From Enterococcus larvae (GTDB lineage Bacteria > Bacillota > Bacilli > Lactobacillales > Enterococcaceae), in assembly GCF_017830045.1 (NCBI RefSeq), contig NZ_JAEDXU010000001.1, forward strand, positions 62,001-126,000: 64,000 bases of DNA, given 5' to 3'. Positions 18,898-27,423 of this stretch are shown piece after piece. Below the pieces are notes generated by a model. It was not told the DNA's origin. It searched no databases and saw nothing but the letters and a program-made list of their open reading frames with translations. The stretch's first letter is position 1; every line of letters starts with the position of its first letter. The position numbers were made by a program, and so were the translations under genes.

Positions 18898-18928
18898 AAC
18901 AGCTAAGACAATTATGCCTCAGCTGTTT
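18898..18928 (-). terminator. Intrinsic terminator of copB
   Basis: Arms AAACAGCTAAG and CTCAGCTGTTT form an 11-bp stem with one G-U in the leftward RNA and are followed by TTTTTTTAC. It lies 30 bases past the copB stop. Confidence 0.85.
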
Positions 18929-18957
18929 CCTATGAATCATCACAAGTCCTCTACGGA

Positions 18958-21057
18958 TTATTCTCCTTTGATTCTTAAAGTCATCGCATTTGATGCCACA
19001 ATGATTGTGCTCAATGACATCAGTACCGCACCAACAGCGGGATTTAGTATAAAACCGATTGGGGCCAGTATCCCTGCTGCTAATGGAATTGCAAAAATAT
19101 TATAGCCAGCTCCCCACCATAGATTTTGAATCATTTTCCTTCGAGTCTGCTTTGCAAGGTCCAAAAATCTGATGATATCCATCGGATCACTGTCAGCCAA
19201 AACAACATCTGCTGAATCGATTGCAACATCGGTTCCAGCACCGATTGCTACGCCGATGGTTGCCCGGGCCAGTCCTGGAGCATCATTGATTCCATCTCCA
19301 ACCATCATTACTTTCTCATTCTTAGCCAAATACTCTTTGATCTTTTCTTCTTTATTTTCAGGTAACAGCTCACTGTAAAATTCATCGATTCCCAAATAAT
19401 CAGCAACTGAAGCCGCCGCAGTTTGGTTATCTCCTGTCAGCATTACTGGAATAATATCCTGTTTTTTTACTTCACTGATAAACAGCTTCGCTTGAGGTTT
19501 TATCTTATCACCAAGTGCAATCAATGCAACCAGCTGGTCATCAATAACCACATAACTTAATGTGTTGCCTTGCTGCAAATATTTCTCTTTTCTCATTTCA
19601 TCTATAGTCAATGACAGGCGGTTGACTTCCTTTTCATTGATGATCTTGACCTTTTTTCCGTTGACTTCACCTATCAATCCTATTCCGGAAAGACTTTGAA
19701 GATTTTCAGCTTTATAAGGTTCCAGCTGCTTCTCTTCTATATAATTCATGACCCCTAGTGCCAAGGGATGGTTTGCACCGGATTCCAATGCACCAATGTA
19801 TTTCAATGTTTCTTCTTCGTCATACATACCACTAAAAAGCTCAAGCCCAGCTACTGTAAACTTACCTTCTGTCAATGTACCAGTTTTATCTAACAAAATA
19901 TATCGAAGATTTTCTGTCTGTTCCAACGCATTACGATTCTTGATCAGAAGTCCATGTCTTGCAGCAATCGATGTAGAACGGGCAATAACCAAAGGAATGG
20001 CCAGTCCTAACGCATGAGGACAGGCAATGATGAAAACTGTAACCATTCGCTCAAAAGCCATACTCAAATCTCCTGTTAATACAAGCCACAAAAGAAAGGA
20101 GCCTATCCCAACACCTAGAGCAATGTAGAACAGCCAACGAGCCACTCTGTCAGAAAGAGATTCAAGCTTTGATTTATCTGATTGAGCCTGCTGCACCAGC
20201 TGCATCACTTTTGATAAATAACCGGATTCTCCAACACCAGTCACCTCTATTTCGATCGTTCCACTCCCATTGATTGCTCCACCAATGATTGTATCGCCCT
20301 TTTGCTTCATGACCATCTTAGACTCACCAGTTACCATAGATTCGTCTACAGAGGTTGCTCCGGATAAAATTCGTCCATCTGCCGGAATTTTATCCCCGGA
20401 ACGAATAATCAAGTGATCACTTTCCTTTACATCGTTGATGGAAACTTCTTCCTCAACACCCTCAGTCGTCAAACGCTTTACCGTATCCGGTAAAAGTGCC
20501 GCCATTTTGTCCAGTGCATCGCCGGCGTTCATTATTGCATTCATTTCCAACCAGTGCCCCAAAAGCATGATAACGATCAACGTTGCCAGCTCCCAAAAGA
20601 AATCCATAATATGCTCATGAGTAAATAAATGATTCATCGCAAAAGCATATAAGCTATAAAAATAAGCCACAGATATCCCCATTGAAATCAAGGTCATCAT
20701 TGCCGGTGCCTTTTGCTTCAACTCTGTCTTAGCACCTGATAAGAAAGGTGCTCCCCCGTAAAAGAACAGAATGCTGGCCAAAACCAACACCAGCCAATCT
20801 GAGCCGATAAAAGTAAATTGAAAGGGCAAATCTACCCCCATCATAGGTGACAGGAAGATAATCGGGATTGCCAAAACCAATGAAAGCCAAAACTTTTTCT
20901 TAAAATCACCCATGTGCATGGAATGATCCATTCCCTCCATAGAATGTCCGCCAGAATGATTGTGCTCATGCGGCTCATGACCATCCATGTTGTGATGGTT
21001 CATCTTAGGACCCATCTCCATTTTTTCATGTTCAGTATGCATATCGTCCATTTTCAT
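18958..21057 (-). CDS. copB: CopB-type copper/silver P-type ATPase
   Basis: A P1B-type ATPase exporting Cu(I)/Ag(I) across the plasma membrane. The first 50 residues are a His/Met-rich metal-binding tail instead of CxxC domains. The transmembrane motif is CPH (IIACPHALGL), the hallmark of CopB, rather than CPC. The phosphorylation motif DKTGT, actuator TGES and hinge GDGINDAP are intact. Length 699 is slightly below the 745 of E. hirae CopB. The start at 21057 has AAGGATGG upstream. No copY, copA or copZ lies nearby, and no TACAnnTGTA cop box was found upstream. Confidence 0.94.
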   Translation of the reverse strand: MKMDDMHTEHEKMEMGPKMNHHNMDGHEPHEHNHSGGHSMEGMDHSMHMGDFKKKFWLSLVLAIPIIFLSPMMGVDLPFQFTFIGSDWLVLVLASILFFYGGAPFLSGAKTELKQKAPAMMTLISMGISVAYFYSLYAFAMNHLFTHEHIMDFFWELATLIVIMLLGHWLEMNAIMNAGDALDKMAALLPDTVKRLTTEGVEEEVSINDVKESDHLIIRSGDKIPADGRILSGATSVDESMVTGESKMVMKQKGDTIIGGAINGSGTIEIEVTGVGESGYLSKVMQLVQQAQSDKSKLESLSDRVARWLFYIALGVGIGSFLLWLVLTGDLSMAFERMVTVFIIACPHALGLAIPLVIARSTSIAARHGLLIKNRNALEQTENLRYILLDKTGTLTEGKFTVAGLELFSGMYDEEETLKYIGALESGANHPLALGVMNYIEEKQLEPYKAENLQSLSGIGLIGEVNGKKVKIINEKEVNRLSLTIDEMRKEKYLQQGNTLSYVVIDDQLVALIALGDKIKPQAKLFISEVKKQDIIPVMLTGDNQTAAASVADYLGIDEFYSELLPENKEEKIKEYLAKNEKVMMVGDGINDAPGLARATIGVAIGAGTDVAIDSADVVLADSDPMDIIRFLDLAKQTRRKMIQNLWWGAGYNIFAIPLAAGILAPIGFILNPAVGAVLMSLSTIIVASNAMTLRIKGE

Positions 21058-21165
21058 AGTAAGCCATCCTTCCTGTAGTCTTGATTTGAAAGACTTTTCT
21101 CACTCAATTACAGGATAGCATAAGTTCAAATTCCTTCACACTAATTGACTCTCTCCAAGTATCTA

Positions 21166-21729
21166 TTACTGTCGGACAAATAAACGCAGCTCCCAAAGCA
21201 AATGCTTTTTTAGGTAGCTGAAAAAACGCATAAACTTCATACACCAGTAATAGATAGGATAAAGAGGGATTGCCGATGTCTGTTTAAGACCCTCATGCAT
21301 TTGCTGGATTACTTTTCGATCTGTTCTATATTTTTTTCTAAACCCTCCAGTCGTCCCGTAAAAAATTTCAAAGCCCAGCTCTTCTCGCGAAATAGAAGGC
21401 GCCACTTTCAAAAGTCGGGTTCGTGTTTTTCTTATATTCAGCAAAACCCGTTCTCTTAAAGAAATGTCTTCTATTTTTTGAATGATCAATCGACAAAACC
21501 GGCGATACTCCACTTTCACAATATGCTTGTATATCCTGCATGCATGATCCATACCTTTGAAAAAAACATTTGCGCTGAACATCCTGTTAACCATTCGCTC
21601 ATACTCCTGAATATAAAGATCAAAAACCACTACATCTGAGTCATCACTCGGTATTCTTACCGATAGTTCGTTCAGCATTCTGTAAACTTGCTGTCGATTT
21701 CTTTCTTCTATTGCTGCTACTTTTCTCAT
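21166..21729 (-). CDS. Basic hypothetical protein
   Basis: Not recognised. The ATG at 21729 has AGGAGG six bases upstream, so the 25 codons before it are probably not translated; the product is 187 residues. It is strongly basic (many R and K), helical, rich in Tyr and Phe, and has no signal peptide. Motifs such as MVNRMFSANVFFKGMDHACR and GFEIFYGTTGGFRKKYR are not diagnostic. It is divergent from an XRE-type regulator, with repeated sequences between them, suggesting it is that regulator's target. Confidence 0.65.
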   Translation of the reverse strand: MRKVAAIEERNRQQVYRMLNELSVRIPSDDSDVVVFDLYIQEYERMVNRMFSANVFFKGMDHACRIYKHIVKVEYRRFCRLIIQKIEDISLRERVLLNIRKTRTRLLKVAPSISREELGFEIFYGTTGGFRKKYRTDRKVIQQMHEGLKQTSAIPLYPIYYWCMKFMRFFSYLKKHLLWELRLFVRQ

Positions 21730-21740
21730 AAGCCCTCCTG

Positions 21741-21926
21741 TTAATGAATGAATTTCGGTAAAAATAAATCGAAAAGTCAATCCTCCAATTCTTTTAATAT
21801 TCAAATAAAAATAGAGATACTGGAATTAAATGAATAAATTTCGGTAAATTCATCATAGCATTAATAGAAAAAAGACTCAAGATAAAAATGAACAAAAAAC
21901 GGGATGAATTTATGAATAAATTATGG
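21741..21926. repeat. Operator-like repeats between divergent genes
   Basis: Three related sequences lie between the two starts: TTAATGAATGAATTTCGGTA at 21741, TTAAATGAATAAATTTCGGT at 21826, and ATGAATTTATGAATAAATTA at 21904, which contains the perfect palindrome AATTTATGAATAAATT. The first overlaps the ribosome-binding region side of the leftward gene, and the last lies just before GGTATATTATAG, a likely -10 region for the regulator. Confidence 0.6.
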
Positions 21927-21974
21927 TATATTATAGAAAGAAGAAAAATTTACTTAGATAAGGAGGAACAACCA

Positions 21975-22592
21975 TTGCCTGTCAATCTGATCGACTCCGG
22001 GTACCGAATCAAACAAATTCGAAAAAAGCACAACTACTCTATGGCTGCTTTTGCTAAATTAGTTGGGAATTCCAGTGCCAGTACTGTCAATAACTGGGAG
22101 AAGGGTAATAATCTGCCGAAAGCAGATCGGCTGGAAAAAATTGCTATCTTAGGCAGCACCACGACTGATTGGATCAAGTATGGAGATTTTAAAGAATACA
22201 TTCAAACACTACTGCATGAGACTGCCGCTACTTCCTCTCTTTCCGAAAAAGAGTTGGAGCACTTAAGCAAACATCTTAAACAGAAGAATATCTCCTATGA
22301 GGACGATGTCCAAATTTTAATGGAGGTAAAAAAAGAGTACCCGCAACTCTTTGAGCATTACTATGGAGAAGGTTACGAAGATCATCAAGAAGTGACTGCA
22401 CTGATTGCAGAAGATTGCCCAAACTATCTGGTTGAAAAGAAAAATAATTACCGTAATCACCTGCTTCCCCTCATTAACACACTTTCCAGCAAACCGGGAC
22501 GATTGGAGCTGCTTGCTGCCGCTGCTGTCCTTTTAGTTGAAGAAGATGCTGAAACTATTTCTTTTCTTACAAAGAAGTTGCCAAAGATATAA
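21975..22592 (+). CDS. XRE-family transcriptional regulator
   Basis: A Cro/C1-type helix-turn-helix covers about residues 8-65: GYRIKQIRKKHNYSMAAFAK, then SSASTVNNWEKGNNLP, the usual recognition helix followed by PxxxRL. I place the start at the TTG at 21975 because AGGAGG lies exactly eight bases upstream; the frame is open back to an ATG at 21888, but that lacks a ribosome site and would run through promoter-like DNA. This gives 206 codons before the stop. The C-terminal 140 residues are helical and not recognised. Its own upstream region contains operator-like repeats, suggesting autoregulation. Confidence 0.8.
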   Translation: MPVNLIDSGYRIKQIRKKHNYSMAAFAKLVGNSSASTVNNWEKGNNLPKADRLEKIAILGSTTTDWIKYGDFKEYIQTLLHETAATSSLSEKELEHLSKHLKQKNISYEDDVQILMEVKKEYPQLFEHYYGEGYEDHQEVTALIAEDCPNYLVEKKNNYRNHLLPLINTLSSKPGRLELLAAAAVLLVEEDAETISFLTKKLPKI

Positions 22593-22692
22593 AGACAGAT
22601 TCAGTATTCGACAAAATAGAAAGACATTTTTTACTTATGATACTTGTGATTCTTTCATGAATCGATTGAACACGTTAAAATCCAATGTCTTA

Positions 22693-22709
22693 TGTTACAA
22701 TTATGTTTT
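22693..22709 (+). promoter_or_regulatory. WalR-like binding site upstream of the M23 gene
   Basis: TGTTAC-AATTA-TGTTTT fits the WalR direct repeat TGTWAH-N5-TGTWAH with one mismatch. It lies 58 bases upstream of a TATACT (22767). Downstream in the leader, TCGCTCATTA and TAATGAAGCGA (22785-22810) can form a hairpin. WalKR controls peptidoglycan hydrolases in Firmicutes, which fits the gene that follows. Confidence 0.5.
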
Positions 22710-22859
22710 CTCTTTGCTATCTGATTAAAAAAAAGTAAAGAACATTCTTTTTTTCTTAATCTATTGTATACTGGTAATTAGGTTTCGCTCATTATTATCT
22801 AATGAAGCGATGAGAAACAAAGAGCAATCATCTAACAATAAAGAAGTGAGGATTATGGT

Positions 22860-24170
22860 TTGAAGAAAAAATTAATTTTGACACTTTCATTTGTTTTGCT
22901 GTTGGGAAGCACACCTGTTTCTGCTTTAGCGGAAACAATCGACGACAAGATAGAAGCACAAAATCAAAAAATCAATGCAATCATCAGCTCTCAAGAAGAT
23001 GCTGAAGCATACAAAAGTGAACTAGAAGATGAAATCAGTGTATTAGAAGAAGAATACAATACTGTCTTAAGTGAGAAGCAGAGCGTTGAACAAGAAATCA
23101 ATGATTTAAATACAGACATTGCAGATCTTGAAACAAAAATAGAAAAACGAAATGAGCAATTGAACGCTCAGGCTCGTGCAACACAGACCGGCCAAGAGAC
23201 TTCGATCATTTCTGTTATGCTGAATGCTACATCTATCTCTGATGCAATCTCAAAAGTGCTGGCTGTGAATACGATCGTCAGTGCCAATAACGATATCATT
23301 GAAGCGCAAAAAACAGACAAAGAAGACCTAAATACATTAAAGGATTCTTTACTTGAACAAGCTACTGTTTTAGAAGAAAAAACAACTGCACTCGCTGAGC
23401 AAGAAGAACAATTAGCTCAAGCAAAACTTGATCAGGAAATTAAACTGAACGAGCTTGCTGCAAGCCTTTCTGAAGAAACAGCTGAAAAGGAACAATTTGA
23501 ACAGCAAAAGGCTGAAGCAGAACGTAAGAAACAAGAAGAGCTGAAAGCTTTAGAAGAAAGAAAACAAAAAATGGCGGAAGCTCAGGCTCAAGCTGAAAAG
23601 GCTGAGAAGGAACGGCAGGCTCAGGAAGCTGCACAAGCAGAAGCTGAAAAAGAAATTCCTCAAGCCGAAGTTGCTCCTACTACTGAAATAACAAACACTG
23701 ACACTGAGGACGAAATTGCTGATATTGTACCTGAAAATTCAGAAGCAACAGCTGAAACCCCTGTAGATACAAGCAGCGGTTGGGGTATGCCTGTCAGTAG
23801 TGTCGTTGTGACTAGTGGTTACGGTTACCGCGAAGACCCTACAGGTATTTCGGGAACCTTCCACGAAGGAATTGATTTTGGCGGAAGCTCAAGCACAGTG
23901 ATCATGGCGGTGAAATCCGGTACGATTGCAGACGCTGGTTACGACGGCATGTCAGGAAACTATGTGATCATCAATCATGGTGATGGCTACTACTCACTAT
24001 ATGCCCATCTTAGCAGTTCAACCGTCAGTACTGGTCAACAAGTAACAAAGGGACAGCAAGTTGGCTATATGGGAACAACTGGAAACTCTACAGGTGTTCA
24101 CCTTCACTTTGGTATCTCGACTGGGCTTTGGTCTGGATATGTTAATCCAGCTCCTCTTTTAGGACTCTAA
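22860..24170 (+). CDS. Secreted M23-family peptidoglycan endopeptidase with coiled-coil N terminus
   Basis: A cell-wall hydrolase predicted to cut peptide cross-bridges. The signal peptide ends at SALAE (about residue 25). Residues 27-270 form a long coiled coil of E, Q, K and A heptads like the regulatory part of PcsB/CwlO or EnvC proteins. After a short linker the M23 (LytM) domain shows the zinc ligands in HEGIDFGG and HLHFG. The start is TTG at 22860, eight bases after GTGAGG. The 436 residues look complete. A WalR-like box lies upstream and a strong terminator follows. Its exact bond specificity cannot be inferred. Confidence 0.92.
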   Translation: MKKKLILTLSFVLLLGSTPVSALAETIDDKIEAQNQKINAIISSQEDAEAYKSELEDEISVLEEEYNTVLSEKQSVEQEINDLNTDIADLETKIEKRNEQLNAQARATQTGQETSIISVMLNATSISDAISKVLAVNTIVSANNDIIEAQKTDKEDLNTLKDSLLEQATVLEEKTTALAEQEEQLAQAKLDQEIKLNELAASLSEETAEKEQFEQQKAEAERKKQEELKALEERKQKMAEAQAQAEKAEKERQAQEAAQAEAEKEIPQAEVAPTTEITNTDTEDEIADIVPENSEATAETPVDTSSGWGMPVSSVVVTSGYGYREDPTGISGTFHEGIDFGGSSSTVIMAVKSGTIADAGYDGMSGNYVIINHGDGYYSLYAHLSSSTVSTGQQVTKGQQVGYMGTTGNSTGVHLHFGISTGLWSGYVNPAPLLGL

Positions 24171-24183
24171 TACACGTTATTCT

Positions 24184-24234
24184 TCAGCTGAATCTGCGAT
24201 CGTGCTTATGCCGATTCGATTCAGCTGATTTTTT
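24184..24234 (+). terminator. Intrinsic terminator of the M23 peptidase gene
   Basis: Arms TCAGCTGAATC and GATTCAGCTGA (11 bp) are followed by TTTTTTATTG, 14 bases beyond the stop codon. Confidence 0.92.
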
Positions 24235-24310
24235 ATTGTTCCTATGCCAAAAGAATCATTGCACGTCTTCCCCCACTTGTAAAATAATACAAATGAAATG
24301 AGGTAAAATA

Positions 24311-24745
24311 ATGCTACATCATCAAATTGCTGAAAAGAAGGATATCGATAAACTTGTGAGCCTCTGGGAGCGCTCTGTTGACGCTACACATGATTTCCTG
24401 CAGGATTCACATAAGCAAGAGATAAAGGCCATGCTGCCTACCTATTTTAGTTTTGTGGTTGTTTTAGTCTGGTATGATTCCAGCCAGAACATCATAGGCT
24501 TCTCCGGAACCAAAGACAACCATTTGGAAATGCTGTTTATTGATCCTCCTTTTCAGCAAAAAGGATATGGCAGTGACATTTTGCAAATTCTTATTCAAAT
24601 GAATTGGGTAGATTCTGTTGATGTAAATAAGCAGAATTTCCCTGCGTACAAATTCTATCAAAAGAATGGCTTCAAGCTGATCAGTGAGTCCCCTACTGAT
24701 ACTCAAGGCTTACCATACCCTATTCTGCATATGCAGCTTGATTGA
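24311..24745 (+). CDS. GNAT family N-acetyltransferase
   Basis: A small (144-residue) acetyl-CoA-dependent acetyltransferase resembling the YjaB type. The acetyl-CoA loop is visible in LFIDPPFQQKGYGSDIL (Q/R-x-x-G-x-G/A), followed by the late strand with NFPAYKFYQKNGF, which is the usual N-x-x-A-x-x-F-Y-x-x-x-G-F signature. The start has GAGG seven bases upstream. It is transcribed alone between two intrinsic terminators. The acceptor substrate is unknown. Confidence 0.88.
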   Translation: MLHHQIAEKKDIDKLVSLWERSVDATHDFLQDSHKQEIKAMLPTYFSFVVVLVWYDSSQNIIGFSGTKDNHLEMLFIDPPFQQKGYGSDILQILIQMNWVDSVDVNKQNFPAYKFYQKNGFKLISESPTDTQGLPYPILHMQLD

Positions 24746-24759
24746 CATATCCCAAAACA

Positions 24760-24797
24760 AAAAGCCGAAATGATTCTGTATAATCATTTCGGCTTTT
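24760..24797. terminator. Intrinsic terminator of the GNAT gene
   Basis: AAAAGCCGAAATGATT and AATCATTTCGGCTTTT form a perfect 16-bp stem with T/A runs on both sides. Confidence 0.93.
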
Positions 24798-25133
24798 GTA
24801 TGGTTGGTACATCATAGAAGTAGGCCCTCTACCCTTCAAGAAGGCCCACTTCAGGAGTTGATAAGAGCTGATTGTTATTCTAACCATCTTGAGGAAGATA
24901 ATGCTTAATGCATACAACAGATGTTTAGCTGATCTCCTCTATCATTTCCTTTGTACTCAACTTCAGAAAGATATCCTCAAAAAAATCCTTCTTTAATGAA
25001 ATTTTAGTAAACTTATTATAAAAAATAAATATTTATTTACAAATATTTATTTTTTTCGTAAGAAATTCCTTTATTTTAAAACAACAATTTAATGAACACA
25101 TGATTTTTTGTAAAAATTCTTCTATAATCAACT

Positions 25134-25250
25134 GGCAATCAAATAAAGAAATTGCCCAATTTATTGCCGGAAATACACCATAGATCCCTGCATCCCCGCA
25201 CTAATGAAATAAAAAAAACTACTTTAAAAGAGTTAAGTAGTTTTTGGTTG
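25134..25250 (+). ncRNA. Candidate small RNA
   Basis: A TATAAT at 25123-25128 is followed about 90 bases later by a strong terminator (AAAAACTACTT paired with AAGTAGTTTTT, 25214-25245). The presumed transcript has no start codon with a ribosome site. Its 5' GGCAAT can pair with either of two ATTGCC copies (25151 and 25163). The -35 region is poor. The rest of the 24798-25321 gap is very AT-rich and otherwise empty. Confidence 0.35.
25214..25245. terminator. Intrinsic terminator
   Basis: AAAAACTACTT and AAGTAGTTTTT pair perfectly around a 10-base loop. It could end a rightward small RNA or the leftward transcript from the csp/DUF2187 genes. Confidence 0.8.
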
Positions 25251-25321
25251 ATAGATTTTTCATGACTACTCCGAGTACAAGTCAGTGAATGCCTCAATAA
25301 TCATTCGTTTATAACCTCAAA

Positions 25322-25558
25322 TTATCTTCCGTATAAATCGCTGTAGTTGATCACTGTGCGGTCTTCTGAGTGAGAGGAGCCATTTGCAGTATCAATTTCT
25401 ACAACAGCTGCATATTCTAACTTTTTGACGATCTTACCTGTTCGAATCTCACTTTTGTATATAAAAGATACAGATTGATCGATATCAAAGGATTTTTTTA
25501 TTTCTGAATCTTCCTTACTTTTTTTACCGTAAGCTCTTGTTGGTTTTTCTTCAGACAT
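25322..25558 (-). CDS. Small DUF2187-like protein
   Basis: A 78-residue cytosolic protein. After a charged 25-residue head, the segment DQSVSFIYKSEIRTGKIVKKLEYAAVVEI (shown here as the pattern V-x-F, then TGKIVKKLEYAAVVEI) matches the small beta-barrel, KOW-like arrangement of DUF2187/YkvS proteins. A GGAGGA precedes the ATG. It lies 57 bases downstream of the cold-shock gene, beyond a terminator, so it may receive read-through. Function is unknown; the family call is tentative. Confidence 0.65.
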   Translation of the reverse strand: MSEEKPTRAYGKKSKEDSEIKKSFDIDQSVSFIYKSEIRTGKIVKKLEYAAVVEIDTANGSSHSEDRTVINYSDLYGR

Positions 25559-25579
25559 GATTTGTCCTCCTTAATAGAA

Positions 25580-25600
25580 AAACAGCCCTGAAGGCTGTTT
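25580..25600 (-). terminator. Terminator between csp and the DUF2187-like gene
   Basis: AAACAGCC and GGCTGTTT flank a 5-base loop; TTTTTC follows in the leftward RNA, 16 bases after the csp stop. Confidence 0.8.
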
Positions 25601-25615
25601 TCTGACCAGTGCTAA

Positions 25616-25816
25616 CTAGTTTTTGACAATATTAACTGCTTGAGGACCTCTTTGTCCATCTTCTAAGTCATAAGTAACTTGTTGACCTTCGTCAAGCGAT
25701 TTGAATCCTTCACCTTGGATAGCTGAAAAATGAGCGAAAACATCTGTTCCGTCTTCTCCAGTAATAAAACCAAAACCTTTATCCGCATTAAACCATTTCA
25801 CTGTTCCAGTATTCAT
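25616..25816 (-). CDS. Cold-shock protein (CspA family)
   Basis: A 66-residue single OB-fold RNA chaperone that melts RNA secondary structure at low temperature. It has the RNA-binding motifs KGFGFI (RNP1) and VFAHFS (RNP2) and the GTVKWFN opening. The start at 25816 has GGAGG eight bases upstream; a longer frame to 25846 lacks support. About 230 bases of non-coding sequence lie upstream, compatible with the long leader usual for csp genes. Which paralogue it is cannot be told. Confidence 0.96.
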   Translation of the reverse strand: MNTGTVKWFNADKGFGFITGEDGTDVFAHFSAIQGEGFKSLDEGQQVTYDLEDGQRGPQAVNIVKN

Positions 25817-26001
25817 AAAAAAATTCCTCCAAGTGCTTTCGCACAATTTATTTGCAATATGTTCACGATAACGTAAAAGGAATTATTCTAAAATAGTGAC
25901 AGGATAAAGCCGATTAGTTTAATCAAGAATGATACTACCTTTTCATCCTATCACACTTACCTGATAAAGTACAATTTGAGTACTCCCTAGAAGTAGTAAA
26001 A

Positions 26002-26023
26002 AAGGGATTCTAAAGAATCCCTT
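26002..26023 (-). terminator. Intrinsic terminator of the secreted LRR-like gene
   Basis: AAGGGATTC and GAATCCCTT around a 4-base loop, followed by TTTTTTAC on the minus strand. Confidence 0.88.
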
Positions 26024-26050
26024 AAGTACCATTTCATCGATTACTAACTC

Positions 26051-26860
26051 CTATTTCCAAACAATTGGAATCATTACAACTCCATCATACTTGAAATCCC
26101 CATTCTCTACTGTCCATTCTAAATTAAGGTATTCTGTTCCTGCAGGTATTTCCGACCATCTCAACAGTCCATCCGTATTTGTAAAGCTGTTGTCTGTAGA
26201 AGAATATGCGACTGCAGCGTCAGCGAACTGAGACGAAAGTAAAATCGGGTCAAAAAGCTCATATTTTCTATAGGTTGAACTAAGAGAAATTGTCGGCATA
26301 AACGCATTTGTTTGAATTACTGCTTTTTCTATTGAAGGAAATTCACTTAATTTTGAGATATCAACTAAAGCATACCCATTTTCTGTTGAAAAATTGAATT
26401 CCTTCAGATTTGGCAAATCTTTCATAAAAGATAAATCGGTCACACCATTCGTCTGAGTTCCGGGATAATCAGTATTGCTATTTCTAATGTTCATCACTTC
26501 ATAAGAGGCATTTTCGCCGATCTGATTCAATTCAACATAGGAGGCATCCAGATTCAGCTCTCTTGTTTTGACATACTGCAAGCCTTCCAAGCTATTAGAG
26601 AAGTATGACCACGCAAAAGGACCGACTGAATCAAATCTTCCACCAGGTACCAGATCAAAATTGAACTCGCTAAAATTTCCATTCTCATAATAATACTCCG
26701 GCAACAAATCAAAGGTTTCCAGTTTATAGGCAATACCATCTCTTATAGAATCATTAGGAAACTGCACATGATCATTATAGCCAAAAGCCTCTGCTTCTAC
26801 CGACATACCTGCTATACCTATAGCTAAACCCATCACAAAAATCACTCCACACTTCTTCAC
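26051..26860 (-). CDS. Secreted protein with weak leucine-rich-repeat character
   Basis: The likely start is GTG at 26860: AAGGA lies at good spacing and the product then opens with a normal signal peptide, VKKCGVIFVMGLAIGIAG ending near VEAEA. The ATG three codons upstream overlaps the ribosome site. The 269-residue protein has irregular repeats such as GVTDLSFMKDLPNLKEFNF and LVDISKLSEFPSIEKAVI, like internalin or bacterial surface LRR proteins. It has no LPxTG motif, lipobox or transmembrane anchor, so it is probably released or loosely held. No family name is certain. It is monocistronic. Confidence 0.72.
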   Translation of the reverse strand: MKKCGVIFVMGLAIGIAGMSVEAEAFGYNDHVQFPNDSIRDGIAYKLETFDLLPEYYYENGNFSEFNFDLVPGGRFDSVGPFAWSYFSNSLEGLQYVKTRELNLDASYVELNQIGENASYEVMNIRNSNTDYPGTQTNGVTDLSFMKDLPNLKEFNFSTENGYALVDISKLSEFPSIEKAVIQTNAFMPTISLSSTYRKYELFDPILLSSQFADAAVAYSSTDNSFTNTDGLLRWSEIPAGTEYLNLEWTVENGDFKYDGVVMIPIVWK

Positions 26861-27142
26861 TTCAATCATCCTTTCTTAATTAAAGAAAGTATAACACGGA
26901 CATGTTGCTCAAACCATCCAATAAAATATATATAAATATCAATTTACTTATTTTAAACAACTTTTTTTGAATAAAAAATTTGAAATCATATAACTATAAA
27001 ATACAAATGAATTTTTTCACTTAGTCTCTCCTCCTTCCATTCACTCAGGAGAAAAGGTTGTATTTTTAGCCATCCAATCTATAGACATTGCGCCACTTCT
27101 TTGCTAATCTAAAACTGACAACAATTAAAAAGGAGTTTAGTA

Positions 27143-27340
27143 ATGAGAACATTTTTTAAATGGTTGTGCTTATTTTTAACAATCTCTATGGTAGTCCTCG
27201 TATTTCCAGCCATCGTTGAGACTATTCCCGTTTTTTTTGAAAATACAGCATATAACGTTGGGCAGTTCACTGTATATTTAGGCATTCCTGCATTGTTAAG
27301 CTATCTATTTCTTATTTTTTCTGAGAAGAAAAAGAAATAG
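27143..27340 (+). CDS. Small two-helix membrane protein
   Basis: A 65-residue protein with AAAGGAG before the ATG. Two hydrophobic helices (about 6-28 and 40-60) and a KKKK tail predict a hairpin in the membrane with the C terminus inside. No homologue is recognised. It may be co-transcribed with the next gene 83 bases downstream, another envelope protein. Confidence 0.6.
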   Translation: MRTFFKWLCLFLTISMVVLVFPAIVETIPVFFENTAYNVGQFTVYLGIPALLSYLFLIFSEKKKK

Positions 27341-27423
27341 AAACCACGCTCATTATCATAGGTTGTTACAACAAGGTGTCATGAAGAAGGGCACTTATAT
27401 CCAAAAATGAAATGAGGAATTAG

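Noticed and set aside
21058-21165. Possible CopY operator upstream of copB
   Set aside because: I looked for TACAnnTGTA on both strands; only ATTACAGGATAG occurs, which lacks the second half.
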